Part shown: one piece after another, positions 7,758-16,031 of the stretch | Layout: each line of letters begins with the position of its first letter | Numbering within the stretch: position 1 is the first letter of the stretch | Assembly (NCBI GenBank): GCA_035308905.1 | Contig: DATGFS010000007.1 | Location: 1 to 43,053, forward strand | Direction of reading: 5' to 3' | DNA: 43,053 nucleotides | Origin: a bacterium | GTDB lineage: Bacteria > Sysuimicrobiota > Sysuimicrobiia > Sysuimicrobiales > Segetimicrobiaceae | Made by a program: the position numbers and the translations under genes | Notes under the pieces: generated by a model | The model's input: the letters and a program-made list of their open reading frames with translations, nothing else | What the model was told of the DNA's origin: nothing | Database searches by the model: none

Positions 7758-9812
7758 GTGAGCCAGCCGGCACGGCGCATGACGATCGACGACCTGACGG
7801 CTATTCCGGTGCTCGACGATCCGCGGCTGTCGCCGGACGGCGCGCAGGTGGCGTTCACGGTGATGCGCGCGGACCGCGACGCGAACACCTACCGGATCAG
7901 CGTATGGCTCGTCCCGGCCGCGGGCGGCGCGCCGCGCCAGCTGACCACAGCGCCGGCCAAGGACACCGCGCCGCGCTGGTCGCCGGACGGGACGCGCCTG
8001 GTGTTCCTGTCCGATCGCGGCGGCGACAAGCAGGTGTGGGTCATTCCGGTCGGCGGCGGCGAGGCGCGCGCCCTCACCGCGGGCAAGCTGTCGCCGGCCG
8101 ACCCGGTCTGGTCGCCCGACGGGCGGTGGATCGCCTTCGTCGGGAAGCCGGAGCCGGCCCGCCCGCGAGGTGGCGCCTCCGAGCCCGGCGACTCCGATGT
8201 CAAGGTCATCGCGCGGCTTCGCTACAAGCAGGACGGCGAGGGCTTCTGGGACGGCCGCTGGAAACAGATCTTCGTCGTCTCCGCCGACGGCGGGCCCGCC
8301 CGGCAGGTCACCGGCGGGGAGTACGATCACCTCACCCCCGCGTGGTCGCCCGACGGCGCGCTGCTGGCCTACGCCGGCAACGCCTCGCCCGACGCCGATC
8401 TCAGCAACACGAGCGATATCTGGGTCGTCCCCATCGACGGCGGGTCGCCGCGCCCGCTCACCAAGAGCGCCGGCCCCGCCTCGGCCCCGGCCTGGTCCCC
8501 CGACGGCCGCACGATCGCCTATGTCGGTCACGACGACGCGTGTTGGGGCGCGACGAACTGGGGCGTGTGGACGGTGCCCGCCGCCGGGGGGGAGCCGGTC
8601 TGCCTGACCGCGCAGGAGGACCGCAGCGTGGGGCACCACATTACGACCGATTCGCGGGTCCACCCGGCCTCCGGCGGGCTGACGTGGAGCCGCGACGGCG
8701 GCCGTCTTGTGTTCATGGTGGCCGACGGCGGCAGCACGCAGATCGCGTCGATCGCCGCGGCGCCGGCAGCCGATCGTGCGATCCGCCTCGAGACGCGCGG
8801 GAACCACGAGCTGATCGGCTGCTCGCTCGACGGCGCCACGAAGCGGGTCGCCTGCGTCGAGAGCGATCCGGCGACGCCGGGCGAGGTCGCGGTCTTCGAC
8901 CTCGGCGGCGAGATGCGCCGCCTGACCGACCTCACCGGACCCGCGCTGCGGCCGCTCGCGCTCGCGCGGCCCGAGCGGTTCCAATTCGAGAGCGTGGACG
9001 GCTGGACGGTGGAAGGGTGGGTGATGCGCCCCACCAATCCGGTCCACGGTCCGAAGGCGCCCTGCGTGCTGGAGATCCACGGGGGGCCGCATGCCGCCTA
9101 CGGCAACGCGTTCTTCCATGAATTCCAGGTGCTGGCCGCCGAAGGGTACGGCGTCGTCTACCTCAATCCCCGCGGCAGTCAGGGGTACGGACAGCGCTTT
9201 ACCGCGGCGACGCGGCACGATTGGGGAGGCAAGGATTACGAGGACCTGATGCGCGGGCTCGACCACGTGCTGGCCGCGCATTCCTGGATCGATCCCGAGC
9301 GGCTCGGCGTCGCTGGCGGCAGCTACGGCGGCTTCATGACCAACTGGATCGTCGGCCACACCAGGCGGTTCCGGGCCGGCGTCACGATGCGCAGCATCAG
9401 CAACGCCTACAGCCAGTGGGGCACGTCCGACCTCGCGTACATGAAGGGGATGTGGGAATATCCGGGCGATCCGTGGGAAGCCCCGCAGTTCTACCTTGAG
9501 CGGTCGCCGATCACGTACGTTCGCCAGATGCGGACGCCGCTGCTCATCCTCCACAGCGAGCAGGACCACCGGTGCCCGATCGAGCAGGGCGAGCAGTTGT
9601 TTATCGCCCTCAAGAAGCAGGGCGTGCCGACGCTCTTCGTGCGGTTCCCCAACGAGAGCCACGACCTCTCGCGCAACGGCCAGCCGCGTCACCGATTGGA
9701 ACGGCTCCGCCACATCGTGGCGTGGTTCCGGCGCTACCTCGCGCCGCCGGGAGGCGAGACGCCGGCGCTCCCGGCCGGCGCGCGGCGCGCGGGCGCGGCC
9801 GCCGACACGTGA
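7758..9812 (+). CDS. S9-family prolyl oligopeptidase / acylaminoacyl-peptidase-like serine peptidase
   Basis: This 684-aa protein joins an N-terminal beta-propeller (about residues 1-400, with repeated W/SPDG blades such as RWSPDG, VWSPDG, AWSPDG) to a C-terminal alpha/beta-hydrolase domain. The catalytic triad can be placed: Ser522 in GGSYGG, Asp603 in HSEQDHRC and His635 in NESHDLS. GPHAAYGN (HGGPHAAYG) forms the oxyanion region. No signal peptide is evident, so it is probably a cytosolic peptidase acting on short peptides. GTG 7758 follows GGAGGG at 7747-7751. The same 10-nt sequence AGCGGAGGGA also occurs at 7690-7699 in the upstream gap. Confidence 0.9.
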   Translation: MSQPARRMTIDDLTAIPVLDDPRLSPDGAQVAFTVMRADRDANTYRISVWLVPAAGGAPRQLTTAPAKDTAPRWSPDGTRLVFLSDRGGDKQVWVIPVGGGEARALTAGKLSPADPVWSPDGRWIAFVGKPEPARPRGGASEPGDSDVKVIARLRYKQDGEGFWDGRWKQIFVVSADGGPARQVTGGEYDHLTPAWSPDGALLAYAGNASPDADLSNTSDIWVVPIDGGSPRPLTKSAGPASAPAWSPDGRTIAYVGHDDACWGATNWGVWTVPAAGGEPVCLTAQEDRSVGHHITTDSRVHPASGGLTWSRDGGRLVFMVADGGSTQIASIAAAPAADRAIRLETRGNHELIGCSLDGATKRVACVESDPATPGEVAVFDLGGEMRRLTDLTGPALRPLALARPERFQFESVDGWTVEGWVMRPTNPVHGPKAPCVLEIHGGPHAAYGNAFFHEFQVLAAEGYGVVYLNPRGSQGYGQRFTAATRHDWGGKDYEDLMRGLDHVLAAHSWIDPERLGVAGGSYGGFMTNWIVGHTRRFRAGVTMRSISNAYSQWGTSDLAYMKGMWEYPGDPWEAPQFYLERSPITYVRQMRTPLLILHSEQDHRCPIEQGEQLFIALKKQGVPTLFVRFPNESHDLSRNGQPRHRLERLRHIVAWFRRYLAPPGGETPALPAGARRAGAAADT

Positions 9813-10369
9813 CGCGCATCTACACGAAGACGGGAGACGCGGGCGATACCGCCCTGTTTGGGGGCCGGCGTGTCCCGAAGAACGATCCGCGGGTCTGCGC
9901 CTACGGGTCGGTCGACGAGTTGAACGCCGTGCTCGGCCTCGCGCGGGCGGCGGGGCCGCCGGACTCGATCGCGCCGGTCGTCGAACAACTTCAGCACTAT
10001 CTCTTTGACCTCGGCTCGGAGCTGGCGACGCCTCCCGCCGCCGCGGCCGGGACGAGCGCGCACGCCAGCCACGTGACCGCCGCCTGGGTGGACGCGCTCG
10101 AGCGTGAGATCGACCGCCGCGAGGACACGCTCCCGCCGCTGCGCGCGTTCATTCTTCCGGGCGGCACCCCCGCCGCCGCGGCATTGCACCTCGCCCGCAC
10201 CGTCGCCCGCCGCGCCGAGCGTGAGATCGTGGCGCTCGCCGCGCGCGAGCCGGTGAACCCGGAGCTGCTCAAGTTTATGAACCGGTTGTCGGACCTGCTG
10301 TTTGTCCTGGCGCGGGCGGCGAACCACGCCGCCGGACGTCCGGACGTGGAGTGGCGGCAGACGCGCTGA
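9809..10369 (+). CDS. PduO-type cob(I)alamin adenosyltransferase
   Basis: The enzyme transfers the adenosyl group of ATP to cob(I)alamin, making coenzyme B12. The 186-aa product starts TRIYTKTGDAGDTALFGG, the ATP-binding N-terminal signature of the PduO/MMAB family, followed by YGSVDELNAVLGLARA with the conserved Asp-Glu-Leu-Asn. The helix-rich remainder has LPPLRAFILPGG and LNRLSDLLFVLARA, also typical. The GTG start overlaps the peptidase stop as GTGA. It ends the + strand run that converges on the idh gene. No other B12 gene is present, so the dependent enzyme is elsewhere. Confidence 0.92.
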   Translation: MTRIYTKTGDAGDTALFGGRRVPKNDPRVCAYGSVDELNAVLGLARAAGPPDSIAPVVEQLQHYLFDLGSELATPPAAAAGTSAHASHVTAAWVDALEREIDRREDTLPPLRAFILPGGTPAAAALHLARTVARRAEREIVALAAREPVNPELLKFMNRLSDLLFVLARAANHAAGRPDVEWRQTR

Positions 10370-10377
10370 TTCGGGCG

Positions 10378-10396
10378 GCGCGGCGTCCCTCCGCGC
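10378..10396. terminator. GC-rich hairpin between convergent genes
   Basis: GCGCGG (10378-10383) and CCGCGC (10391-10396) form a perfect 6-bp stem with a 7-nt loop. It sits entirely between the stop of the adenosyltransferase on the + strand and the stop of idh on the minus strand, where a bidirectional terminator is expected. There is no T tract on either side, so intrinsic termination is uncertain. Confidence 0.35.
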
Positions 10397-10400
10397 GGCG

Positions 10401-11627
10401 TCAGCCCGCTCCGGCTCCCAGGCGGCGCGTGAGCGCGCGGTCGACCTCGTCCATGAAGGCCTCGGTGGTCAGAAACGGCTCCTTCGGCCCGATGAGCACC
10501 GCGAGGTCTTTCGTCATCTTCCCGCTCTCGACCGTCTCGACGCACACGCGCTCGAGCGCGAGCGCGAAATCCACCACCGCGGGCGTCTCGTCCATCTTGC
10601 CGCGGTACTGCAGCCCGCGGGTCCAGGCGTAGATCGACGCGATCGGATTCGTCGACGTCGGTTTGCCCTGCTGGTGCAGGCGGTAGTGGCGCGTGACGGT
10701 GCCGTGCGCGGCCTCCGACTCGACCGCCTTGCCGTCCGGCGAGGCCAGCACCGACGTCATGAGGCCGAGCGACCCGTAGCCCTGCGCCACCGTGTCGGAC
10801 TGCACGTCGCCGTCGTAATTCTTGCACGCCCAGAGGTACCCGCCGGTCCACTTGAGGCTGGCGGCCACCATGTCGTCGATCAGGCGATGCTCGTATGTGA
10901 GTCCCGCGGCGTCGAACTTCGCGCGGAACTCGGCGTCGTAGATCTCCTGGAAGAGATCCTTGAAGCGTCCGTCGTACGCCTTGAGGATCGTGTTCTTGGT
11001 GGAGAGGTACACCGGGTATTTGCGGCCGAGGCCGTAGTTGAAGCAGGCGCGGGCGAACCCCCGGATCGAGCTGTCGAGGTTGAACATGCCGAGGACAACG
11101 CCCGGGCCGTCGGCCGTGATGATCTCCCGCGAGATCGGCGTCCCGCCGTCCGACGGCGTGTAGCTGACGGTCAGCGTGCCGGGCCCGGGAAACCGGAAGT
11201 CCTGCGCCCGGTACTGGTCGCCGAATCCGTGGCGGGCGACCACGACCGGTTTGTCCCAGTGCGGGACGATGCGCGGCACGTTGCGGCAGATGATCGGCTC
11301 GCGGAAGATCGTGCCGTCGAGGATGTTGCGGATCGTGCCGTTCGGGCTGCGCCACATCTGCTTCAGGGAAAACTCCTTGACGCGCGCCTCGTCCGGCGTG
11401 ATCGTGGCGCACTTCACGCCGACGCCGTGCTCGCGGACGGCGTGCGCGGCCTCGACCGTGATCCGGTCGTCGGTCTCGTCGCGCCGCTGGATCGAGAGGT
11501 CGTAGTACTTGAGGTCGACGTCGAGGTACGGCAGGATGAGCCGCTCGCGGATCCAGTGCCATATGATCCGCGTCATCTCGTCGCCGTCCATCTCGACGAT
11601 GGGTCGCTTCACCTTGATTTTCGCCAT
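10401..11627 (-). CDS. icd: NADP-dependent isocitrate dehydrogenase, homodimeric eukaryote-like type
   Basis: This 408-aa enzyme oxidatively decarboxylates isocitrate to 2-oxoglutarate. The sequence is of the eukaryotic cytosolic/mitochondrial type (also found in some bacteria), not the E. coli type: it starts [19 protein letters not shown], has [19 protein letters not shown] with substrate-binding residues, [10 protein letters not shown], and [16 protein letters not shown] near the C-terminus, followed by the coenzyme-binding region before it (AHGTVTRHY). ATG 11627 has AAAGGAG about 6 nt upstream. It follows the protease gene on the minus strand with a 40-nt gap, so the two are likely cotranscribed. 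Confidence 0.93.
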   Translation of the reverse strand: MAKIKVKRPIVEMDGDEMTRIIWHWIRERLILPYLDVDLKYYDLSIQRRDETDDRITVEAAHAVREHGVGVKCATITPDEARVKEFSLKQMWRSPNGTIRNILDGTIFREPIICRNVPRIVPHWDKPVVVARHGFGDQYRAQDFRFPGPGTLTVSYTPSDGGTPISREIITADGPGVVLGMFNLDSSIRGFARACFNYGLGRKYPVYLSTKNTILKAYDGRFKDLFQEIYDAEFRAKFDAAGLTYEHRLIDDMVAASLKWTGGYLWACKNYDGDVQSDTVAQGYGSLGLMTSVLASPDGKAVESEAAHGTVTRHYRLHQQGKPTSTNPIASIYAWTRGLQYRGKMDETPAVVDFALALERVCVETVESGKMTKDLAVLIGPKEPFLTTEAFMDEVDRALTRRLGAGAG

Positions 11628-11667
11628 CCGGGCTCCTTTCGGCCTGCCGCGACGCGCCGGGCGCCGT

Positions 11668-12525
11668 CTACCTTCGTTCGCCGCCGCGCGGCAGCGGCGC
11701 CGCCGGTGCGGCCGGCCCGCGGTACGGCAGCGGCACGTACTGTACGGACGGCCGCCGGTTCCCGGCCTGCGGATACAGTTCCATCAGGTCATAGACGGCG
11801 CGCGGCATCTCGGTGGAGACGGTGAAGCCGAGCGTTCTCGCTTCGTCGACCGTGATCGGGTAGTCGTGCGTCCACTGCCCGGTGGCGAGCTGGTCCGCCA
11901 GCGCGTTGGCCTGCTCGGCCGGGATGCGGCGGCCCGCGAGCTCGACGACCGCGGCGTGGACCTGGCGCAGCGCTTTCTTCGCGACGTCGGCGAGAATCAG
12001 CGTGTCGTCGTCCACCCGCTCGATCGGCTTGCGCGCCACGACGTCGACGATGGAAGCGGCGGGGTACTGGCCCAACTGCGGGTCGACGGGGCCCAGCACG
12101 GCGTGCGCGTCCATGACGATCTCGTCGGCCGCGAGCGCGATCAGCGTGCCGCCGGACATCGCGTAGTGCGGTACGAACACGGTGACGCGGCCGCCGTGGC
12201 TCTTCAGCGCCCGGGCGATCTGCTCGGCCGCGAGCACGAGGCCGCCCGGGGTGTGGAGGATCATGTCGATCGGCAGATCGGGCGGCGTGAGGCGGATCGC
12301 GCGCAGCAGGTCCTCGGAGTCCTGGATGTCGATGTAGCGCGCGAGCGGGATGCCGAGCAGGCTGATCGTCTCCTGGCGGTGGATCAGCGCGATCGCGCGG
12401 GTGCCGCGCGCGCGCTCGAGCGCCTGCAGCGCGCGCAGGCGCGCCATCTGCTGCCACTGGCGCAGCAGGATCGGCTGAATGAACGAGATGAGAACGAAAA
12501 TCCAGAGGATGTTGCTGACGTTCAA
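11668..12525 (-). CDS. Membrane-anchored ClpP/SppA-fold serine protease (serine dehydrogenase proteinase family)
   Basis: The 285-aa product has one N-terminal transmembrane helix (about residues 5-22, [15 protein letters not shown]) followed by a crotonase/ClpP-fold domain. [19 protein letters not shown] and [21 protein letters not shown] match the SDH_sah/SppA-like family, with Ser124 of MSGGT as the likely nucleophile. The catalytic domain would face the cytoplasm or the outside depending on anchor orientation. The start is TTG 12525, the only start matching the family N-terminus, preceded by GGAGG with 6-nt spacing. The substrate is unknown. The C-terminal ~30 residues are Pro/Ala-rich. 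Confidence 0.82.
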   Translation of the reverse strand: MNVSNILWIFVLISFIQPILLRQWQQMARLRALQALERARGTRAIALIHRQETISLLGIPLARYIDIQDSEDLLRAIRLTPPDLPIDMILHTPGGLVLAAEQIARALKSHGGRVTVFVPHYAMSGGTLIALAADEIVMDAHAVLGPVDPQLGQYPAASIVDVVARKPIERVDDDTLILADVAKKALRQVHAAVVELAGRRIPAEQANALADQLATGQWTHDYPITVDEARTLGFTVSTEMPRAVYDLMELYPQAGNRRPSVQYVPLPYRGPAAPAAPLPRGGERR

Positions 12526-12573
12526 CGCCGGCCTCCGCGGGGACGTCGCGACGCGCCGAGCAGCGCCCGCGCG

Positions 12574-12579
12574 TATACT
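12574..12579 (+). promoter_or_regulatory. Candidate -10 box in the divergent idh-protease / sdh intergenic region
   Basis: TATACT occurs in the 143-nt gap between the divergent TTG of the protease (12525) and the sdhC ATG (12669). A start near 12586 would give an sdh leader of about 80 nt. No convincing -35 hexamer lies 16-18 nt upstream. The sequence GTATAC is symmetric, so the reverse strand also has a weak -10-like TAGTAT for the minus-strand genes. The leader contains GAAGG (12590-12594) pairing with CCTTC (12600-12604). Confidence 0.35.
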
Positions 12580-12606
12580 ATGCCGCGGGGAAGGAAACCC
12601 CTTCGT

Positions 12607-12672
12607 ATGACCCGAAATCCGAAGACAGCGTACTTGGATCGCCCAGTCGACCAACCCGGAAGGTTCCCATGA
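12607..12672 (+). other. Possible short leader ORF coupled to sdhC
   Basis: An ATG at 12607 (or in the same frame at 12580) opens a 21-codon frame, MTRNPKTAYLDRPVDQPGRF..., whose TGA at 12670-12672 overlaps the sdhC ATG as ATGA. No good ribosome-binding site precedes it, and short open frames are common by chance in G+C-rich DNA. It is noted because coupled leader frames can tune translation of the first gene. Confidence 0.2.
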
Positions 12673-13397
12673 GCGATCAGGCGGTGCACGGTTCGTCTGC
12701 TCCTGTGATCCCCTGGTGGCTGCAGCCCGCCGCCACGGTCGCGGTGCTGACGGCGTTCGGCATCTACTCGATCTGGGTGGCGCTGCAGGGCCACGGCTAC
12801 GTGGCGCCCTACCTGTCGCCATTCTATTCCCCGCCGGTCAAGATCAGCGGCATTCCGATCTCGCCGGCGTTCTGGGTGCTGTGGGCGCCGCTCGGCTTTC
12901 GCGCCACGTGCTATTACTACCGCAAAGCCTACTACCGCTCGTACTTCCTCGATCCGGTGTCGTGCATGGTCCCGGAGCGCCGCGGCGGCTACACCGGCGA
13001 GACGCGGTTCCCGTTCATCCTCAGCAACTTCCACCGGTACTTCCTGTACGTGGCGATCATCGTGCTGATCTTCCTCTGGAAGGACGCGATCGACACGTTC
13101 TTTCCGAACGGCGGCTTCGCGGTTCATTTCGGCTCGCTGCTGTTCCTCGCGAACGTGATTCTATTGTCCGGCTATACCTTCGGCTGCCACGCGTTCCGCC
13201 ATCTCGTCGGCGGCAATCTCGACTGCTTCTCGTGCGCGCGGGGCGGACTGCTGCGCGCGCGCCTGCGGTCGGGCGTGAGCCGGCTGACGGCCTATCACGC
13301 CGCGTGGGCGTGGATGAGTCTGTTCTCGGTCGGCCTCGCCGACGTGTTCGTCAGACTGCTGGGCGCCGGGGTGATCACCGACCCGCGGCTCTTTTGA
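12669..13397 (+). CDS. sdhC: Succinate dehydrogenase membrane anchor subunit, Sdh1 type
   Basis: The 242-aa integral membrane protein has about five hydrophobic helices (near residues 20-40, 66-82, 120-137, 150-172 and 206-230). It resembles the single anchor polypeptide of mycobacterial Sdh1 and not the paired SdhC/SdhD of proteobacteria; CYYYRKAYYRS and YTGETRFPFILSNFHRYF are the recognisable blocks. A Cys/His cluster GCHAFRH...DCFSC (Cys173, His174, His178, Cys186, Cys189) follows the fourth helix. Mycobacterial Sdh1 is reported to hold a membrane Rieske-type FeS cluster in this subunit, so a similar centre is inferred. ATG 12669 has GGAAGG 5 nt upstream. Confidence 0.82.
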   Translation: MSDQAVHGSSAPVIPWWLQPAATVAVLTAFGIYSIWVALQGHGYVAPYLSPFYSPPVKISGIPISPAFWVLWAPLGFRATCYYYRKAYYRSYFLDPVSCMVPERRGGYTGETRFPFILSNFHRYFLYVAIIVLIFLWKDAIDTFFPNGGFAVHFGSLLFLANVILLSGYTFGCHAFRHLVGGNLDCFSCARGGLLRARLRSGVSRLTAYHAAWAWMSLFSVGLADVFVRLLGAGVITDPRLF

Positions 13398-13436
13398 TCG
13401 GCGCACGGGCGGGAACGGTGAGAGGGAGACGGTCTC

Positions 13437-15176
13437 GTGGCTGACTGGTACGACTCGCACGAATACGACGTCGTGATCGTCGGCGCGGGCGGCGCCGGAC
13501 TGCGCGCGGCGATCGCCGCGGCCGAGGGCGGGGCCTCCGTCGGGCTCGTCTGCAAGTCCCTGCTCGGCAAGGCGCACACCGTGATGGCCGAGGGCGGCAT
13601 CGCCGCGGCGCTCGGCAACCTGGACCCCGCGGACAACTGGGAAGTGCACTTCGCCGACACCATGCGCGGCGGCCAGATGATCAACGACTACCGCATGGTG
13701 GAGATCTTCGCCCGCGAGGCGCCCGACCGGGTCTACGAGTTGGAGCACTGGGGCGGCCTGTTCGACCGGACGCCGGACGGCCGTATTCTGCAACGGCCGT
13801 TCGGCGCGCATACCTACCGGCGGCTGTGCCACGTCGGCGACCGCACCGGCCTCGAGATGATCCGCACGCTTCAGGAAAAGGCGATCCACTGCGGCATCGA
13901 CGTGCACATGGAAGTGACGCTCACCCGCCTGCTGAAAGACGGGGACCGGATCGCGGGCGCGTTTGGGTACGTGCGCGAGACCGGCCGGTTCGTCGTCTTT
14001 CGTGCCAAGGCGGTCGTGCTCGCCACCGGCGGCTGGGGCAAGCTGTACAAGGTGACCAGCAACTCGTGGGAGTCCACGGGCGACGGCTGCGCGATGGCGT
14101 ACGAGGCCGGCGCGGAGCTCATGGACATGGAGATGGTCCAGTTCCATCCGACCGGCATGGTCTGGCCGCCCGGCGTCCGCGGCATTCTCGTCACCGAGGC
14201 CGTCCGGGGCGAGGGCGGGATCCTCCGCAACTCCGAGGGCGAGCGCTTCATGGAGCGCTACGACCCCGTGAAGAAGGACCTCAGCAGCCGCGACGTGGTG
14301 GCGCGGTCGATTTACAAGGAGGTCCAGGCCGGCCGCGGCACGCCGCACGGCGGCGCCTGGCTCGACATCACGCATCTCGGCGCCGAGAACATCAAGAAGA
14401 AGCTCCCGAGCATGTACGATCAGTTCCACAAACTCGCCGACATCGACATCACCAAGGCGCCGATGGAGGTCGCCCCGACGATCCACTACGTCATGGGCGG
14501 CGTGCGGGTCGAGCCCGGAACCGGCGTGACGACCGTGCCGGGACTCTTTGCCGCCGGCGAGGTGGAGGCGGGACTCCACGGCGCGAACCGGCTCGGCGGC
14601 AACTCGCTGAGCGACCTCATCGTGTTCGGCAAGCGCGCCGGCGAGCACGCCGCGCAGTACGTCAAGGGGGTCACGGGTACGCCGCGCATCGACGACGCGC
14701 AGGCGGATGAGGAGCGGCGCCTGCTCCGGCGTCCGTTCGAGAGCGACGGGACGGAGAACCCGTACGGGATTCACGAGAGCCTGCAGGCGATCATGGCGGA
14801 ACACGCGGGCATCGCGCGCACCGGCGACGGCCTGCGTCAGGGCCTCGAGAAGCTGCTTGCGCTCCAGGAACGGGCGAAGCGCATGCATGCCACGGGATCG
14901 ATGCTCTTCAACCCGGGCTGGCACGAGTGCCGCGACGTGCTGTTCATGCTCACGCTCGCCGAGGCGATCTTCCGAGCCGCGATCGAGCGCGCGGAGAGCC
15001 GTGGCTCCCACTGGCGGCTCGATTTCCCCGATCAGAACCCGGAGTGGGGCCGCAAGAACATCATCATCGCGCAGGAGAACGGCCGCATGGCCGTTCGCAC
15101 GCGGCCGGTGCCGCAGATGCCGTCCGAACTGGCGCGGCTCGTGCAGGGCCAGACGGTCGTCAAGACGGTGCGTTAA
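13437..15176 (+). CDS. sdhA: Succinate dehydrogenase / fumarate reductase flavoprotein subunit
   Basis: This 579-aa flavoprotein oxidises succinate to fumarate and passes electrons to SdhB. It shows the N-terminal dinucleotide fold DVVIVGAGGAGLRAAIAAAE, the covalent-FAD region KAHTVMAEGGIAAALGN with His47 as the likely attachment site, QFHPTG, SRDVVARSI containing the catalytic arginine, HYVMGGVRVE, and LFAAGEVEAGLHGANRLGGNSLSD. GTG 13437 gives the conserved N-terminus, with GAGGGAGA upstream. It sits between the Sdh1-type anchor and the iron-sulfur subunit, in the order C-A-B. Direction (Sdh or Frd) cannot be fixed from sequence, but the neighbours (mdh, sucCD) suit an oxidative TCA role. 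Confidence 0.93.
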   Translation: MADWYDSHEYDVVIVGAGGAGLRAAIAAAEGGASVGLVCKSLLGKAHTVMAEGGIAAALGNLDPADNWEVHFADTMRGGQMINDYRMVEIFAREAPDRVYELEHWGGLFDRTPDGRILQRPFGAHTYRRLCHVGDRTGLEMIRTLQEKAIHCGIDVHMEVTLTRLLKDGDRIAGAFGYVRETGRFVVFRAKAVVLATGGWGKLYKVTSNSWESTGDGCAMAYEAGAELMDMEMVQFHPTGMVWPPGVRGILVTEAVRGEGGILRNSEGERFMERYDPVKKDLSSRDVVARSIYKEVQAGRGTPHGGAWLDITHLGAENIKKKLPSMYDQFHKLADIDITKAPMEVAPTIHYVMGGVRVEPGTGVTTVPGLFAAGEVEAGLHGANRLGGNSLSDLIVFGKRAGEHAAQYVKGVTGTPRIDDAQADEERRLLRRPFESDGTENPYGIHESLQAIMAEHAGIARTGDGLRQGLEKLLALQERAKRMHATGSMLFNPGWHECRDVLFMLTLAEAIFRAAIERAESRGSHWRLDFPDQNPEWGRKNIIIAQENGRMAVRTRPVPQMPSELARLVQGQTVVKTVR

Positions 15177-15227
15177 TTACATGGGTGCCGGGCCGCGAAG
15201 TCGGCCGGCGGTAGGAGCGGGGGCGAG

Positions 15228-15986
15228 ATGGCCGATCAGATCTTCCACGTGTTCCGGGGCGACGCGAACGGCGGCGACCTCAAGGAGTACGCCGTGCCGC
15301 CGATGGAGGGCATGGTCGTCCTCGACGCGATCCACTACATCCAGGCGCATCACGACGGGACGCTGGCGTGCCGGTGGAACTGCAAGGCGGCCAAGTGTGG
15401 CTCGTGCAGCGCCGAGATCAACGGCAAGCCGCGCCTCATGTGCAAGACCCGCGTCGACGAGTTCCACGGCGCGTCGATCACGGTCCGGCCGATCAAGGTG
15501 TTTCCGCTCTTGAAGGATCTCGTCACAAACGTCTCCTGGAACTACCGTGTGAACAAGGAGATCCCGCCCTTCACGCCGGCGCCGGAAGCTCCGGGCGCCC
15601 CGCCGTGGCGGATGGCGCCGGTGGACGTGGAGCGGCTCTTCGAGTTCCGGAAGTGCATCGAGTGCTTCCTCTGCCAGGACGTCTGCCACGTGCTGCGCGA
15701 GCACAACGGGACCGACCGCTACTACGGGCCGCGGTTCATGGTCCGCATCGCGGCGATGGAGATGCACCCGAAGGACACCCTGAGCCGCGCCGACCTCCTC
15801 AAGGGCAAGGGCGGCATCGGCTACTGCAACATCACGAAATGCTGCGAGGACGTCTGTCCGGAAGGCATCCACATCACGGACAACGCGATCATCCCGCTGA
15901 AGGAGCGCGTCGCGGACGATCACTTCGATCCGTGGCGCGCGCTGCTCCGCCGCTTCGGCGGCCGGAAGGAACCGCGCGGCACGTAG
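15228..15986 (+). CDS. sdhB: Succinate dehydrogenase iron-sulfur subunit
   Basis: The 252-aa subunit carries the electron wire from FAD to the membrane. Cys52, Cys57, Cys60 and Cys72 form the plant-type 2Fe-2S site (CKAAKCGSC...C). CIECFLCQDVC (Cys143, 146, 149, 153) and CNITKCCEDVC (Cys200, 205, 206, 210) supply the 4Fe-4S and 3Fe-4S clusters. ATG 15228 is preceded by GGGGCGAG. The 51-nt gap from sdhA is open but has no separate promoter that I can see. The short C-terminus (RKEPRGT) is basic. Confidence 0.93.
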   Translation: MADQIFHVFRGDANGGDLKEYAVPPMEGMVVLDAIHYIQAHHDGTLACRWNCKAAKCGSCSAEINGKPRLMCKTRVDEFHGASITVRPIKVFPLLKDLVTNVSWNYRVNKEIPPFTPAPEAPGAPPWRMAPVDVERLFEFRKCIECFLCQDVCHVLREHNGTDRYYGPRFMVRIAAMEMHPKDTLSRADLLKGKGGIGYCNITKCCEDVCPEGIHITDNAIIPLKERVADDHFDPWRALLRRFGGRKEPRGT

Positions 15987-15993
15987 CGCGCAG

Positions 15994-16013
15994 GGCGCGG
16001 CTCCCGCCGCGCC
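15994..16013 (+). terminator. Perfect 8-bp GC hairpin between sdhB and mdh
   Basis: GGCGCGGC (15994-16001) and GCCGCGCC (16006-16013) pair perfectly around the 4-nt loop TCCC. The hairpin lies between the sdhB stop (15986) and the mdh ribosome-binding site (GGGGAG, 16019-16024). There is no T tract, so it may act as a processing or mRNA-stability element or a partial terminator that sets the ratio of sdh to mdh-suc expression. Confidence 0.45.
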
Positions 16014-16031
16014 GTGAAAGGGGAGTCTCAG

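Noticed and set aside
7584-9713. Long open frame on the minus strand opposite the S9 peptidase
   Set aside because: It is a by-product of G+C-rich third positions. Its translation is low-complexity (Arg/Ala/Pro/His) without any family motif, and the + strand gene has a full catalytic triad.
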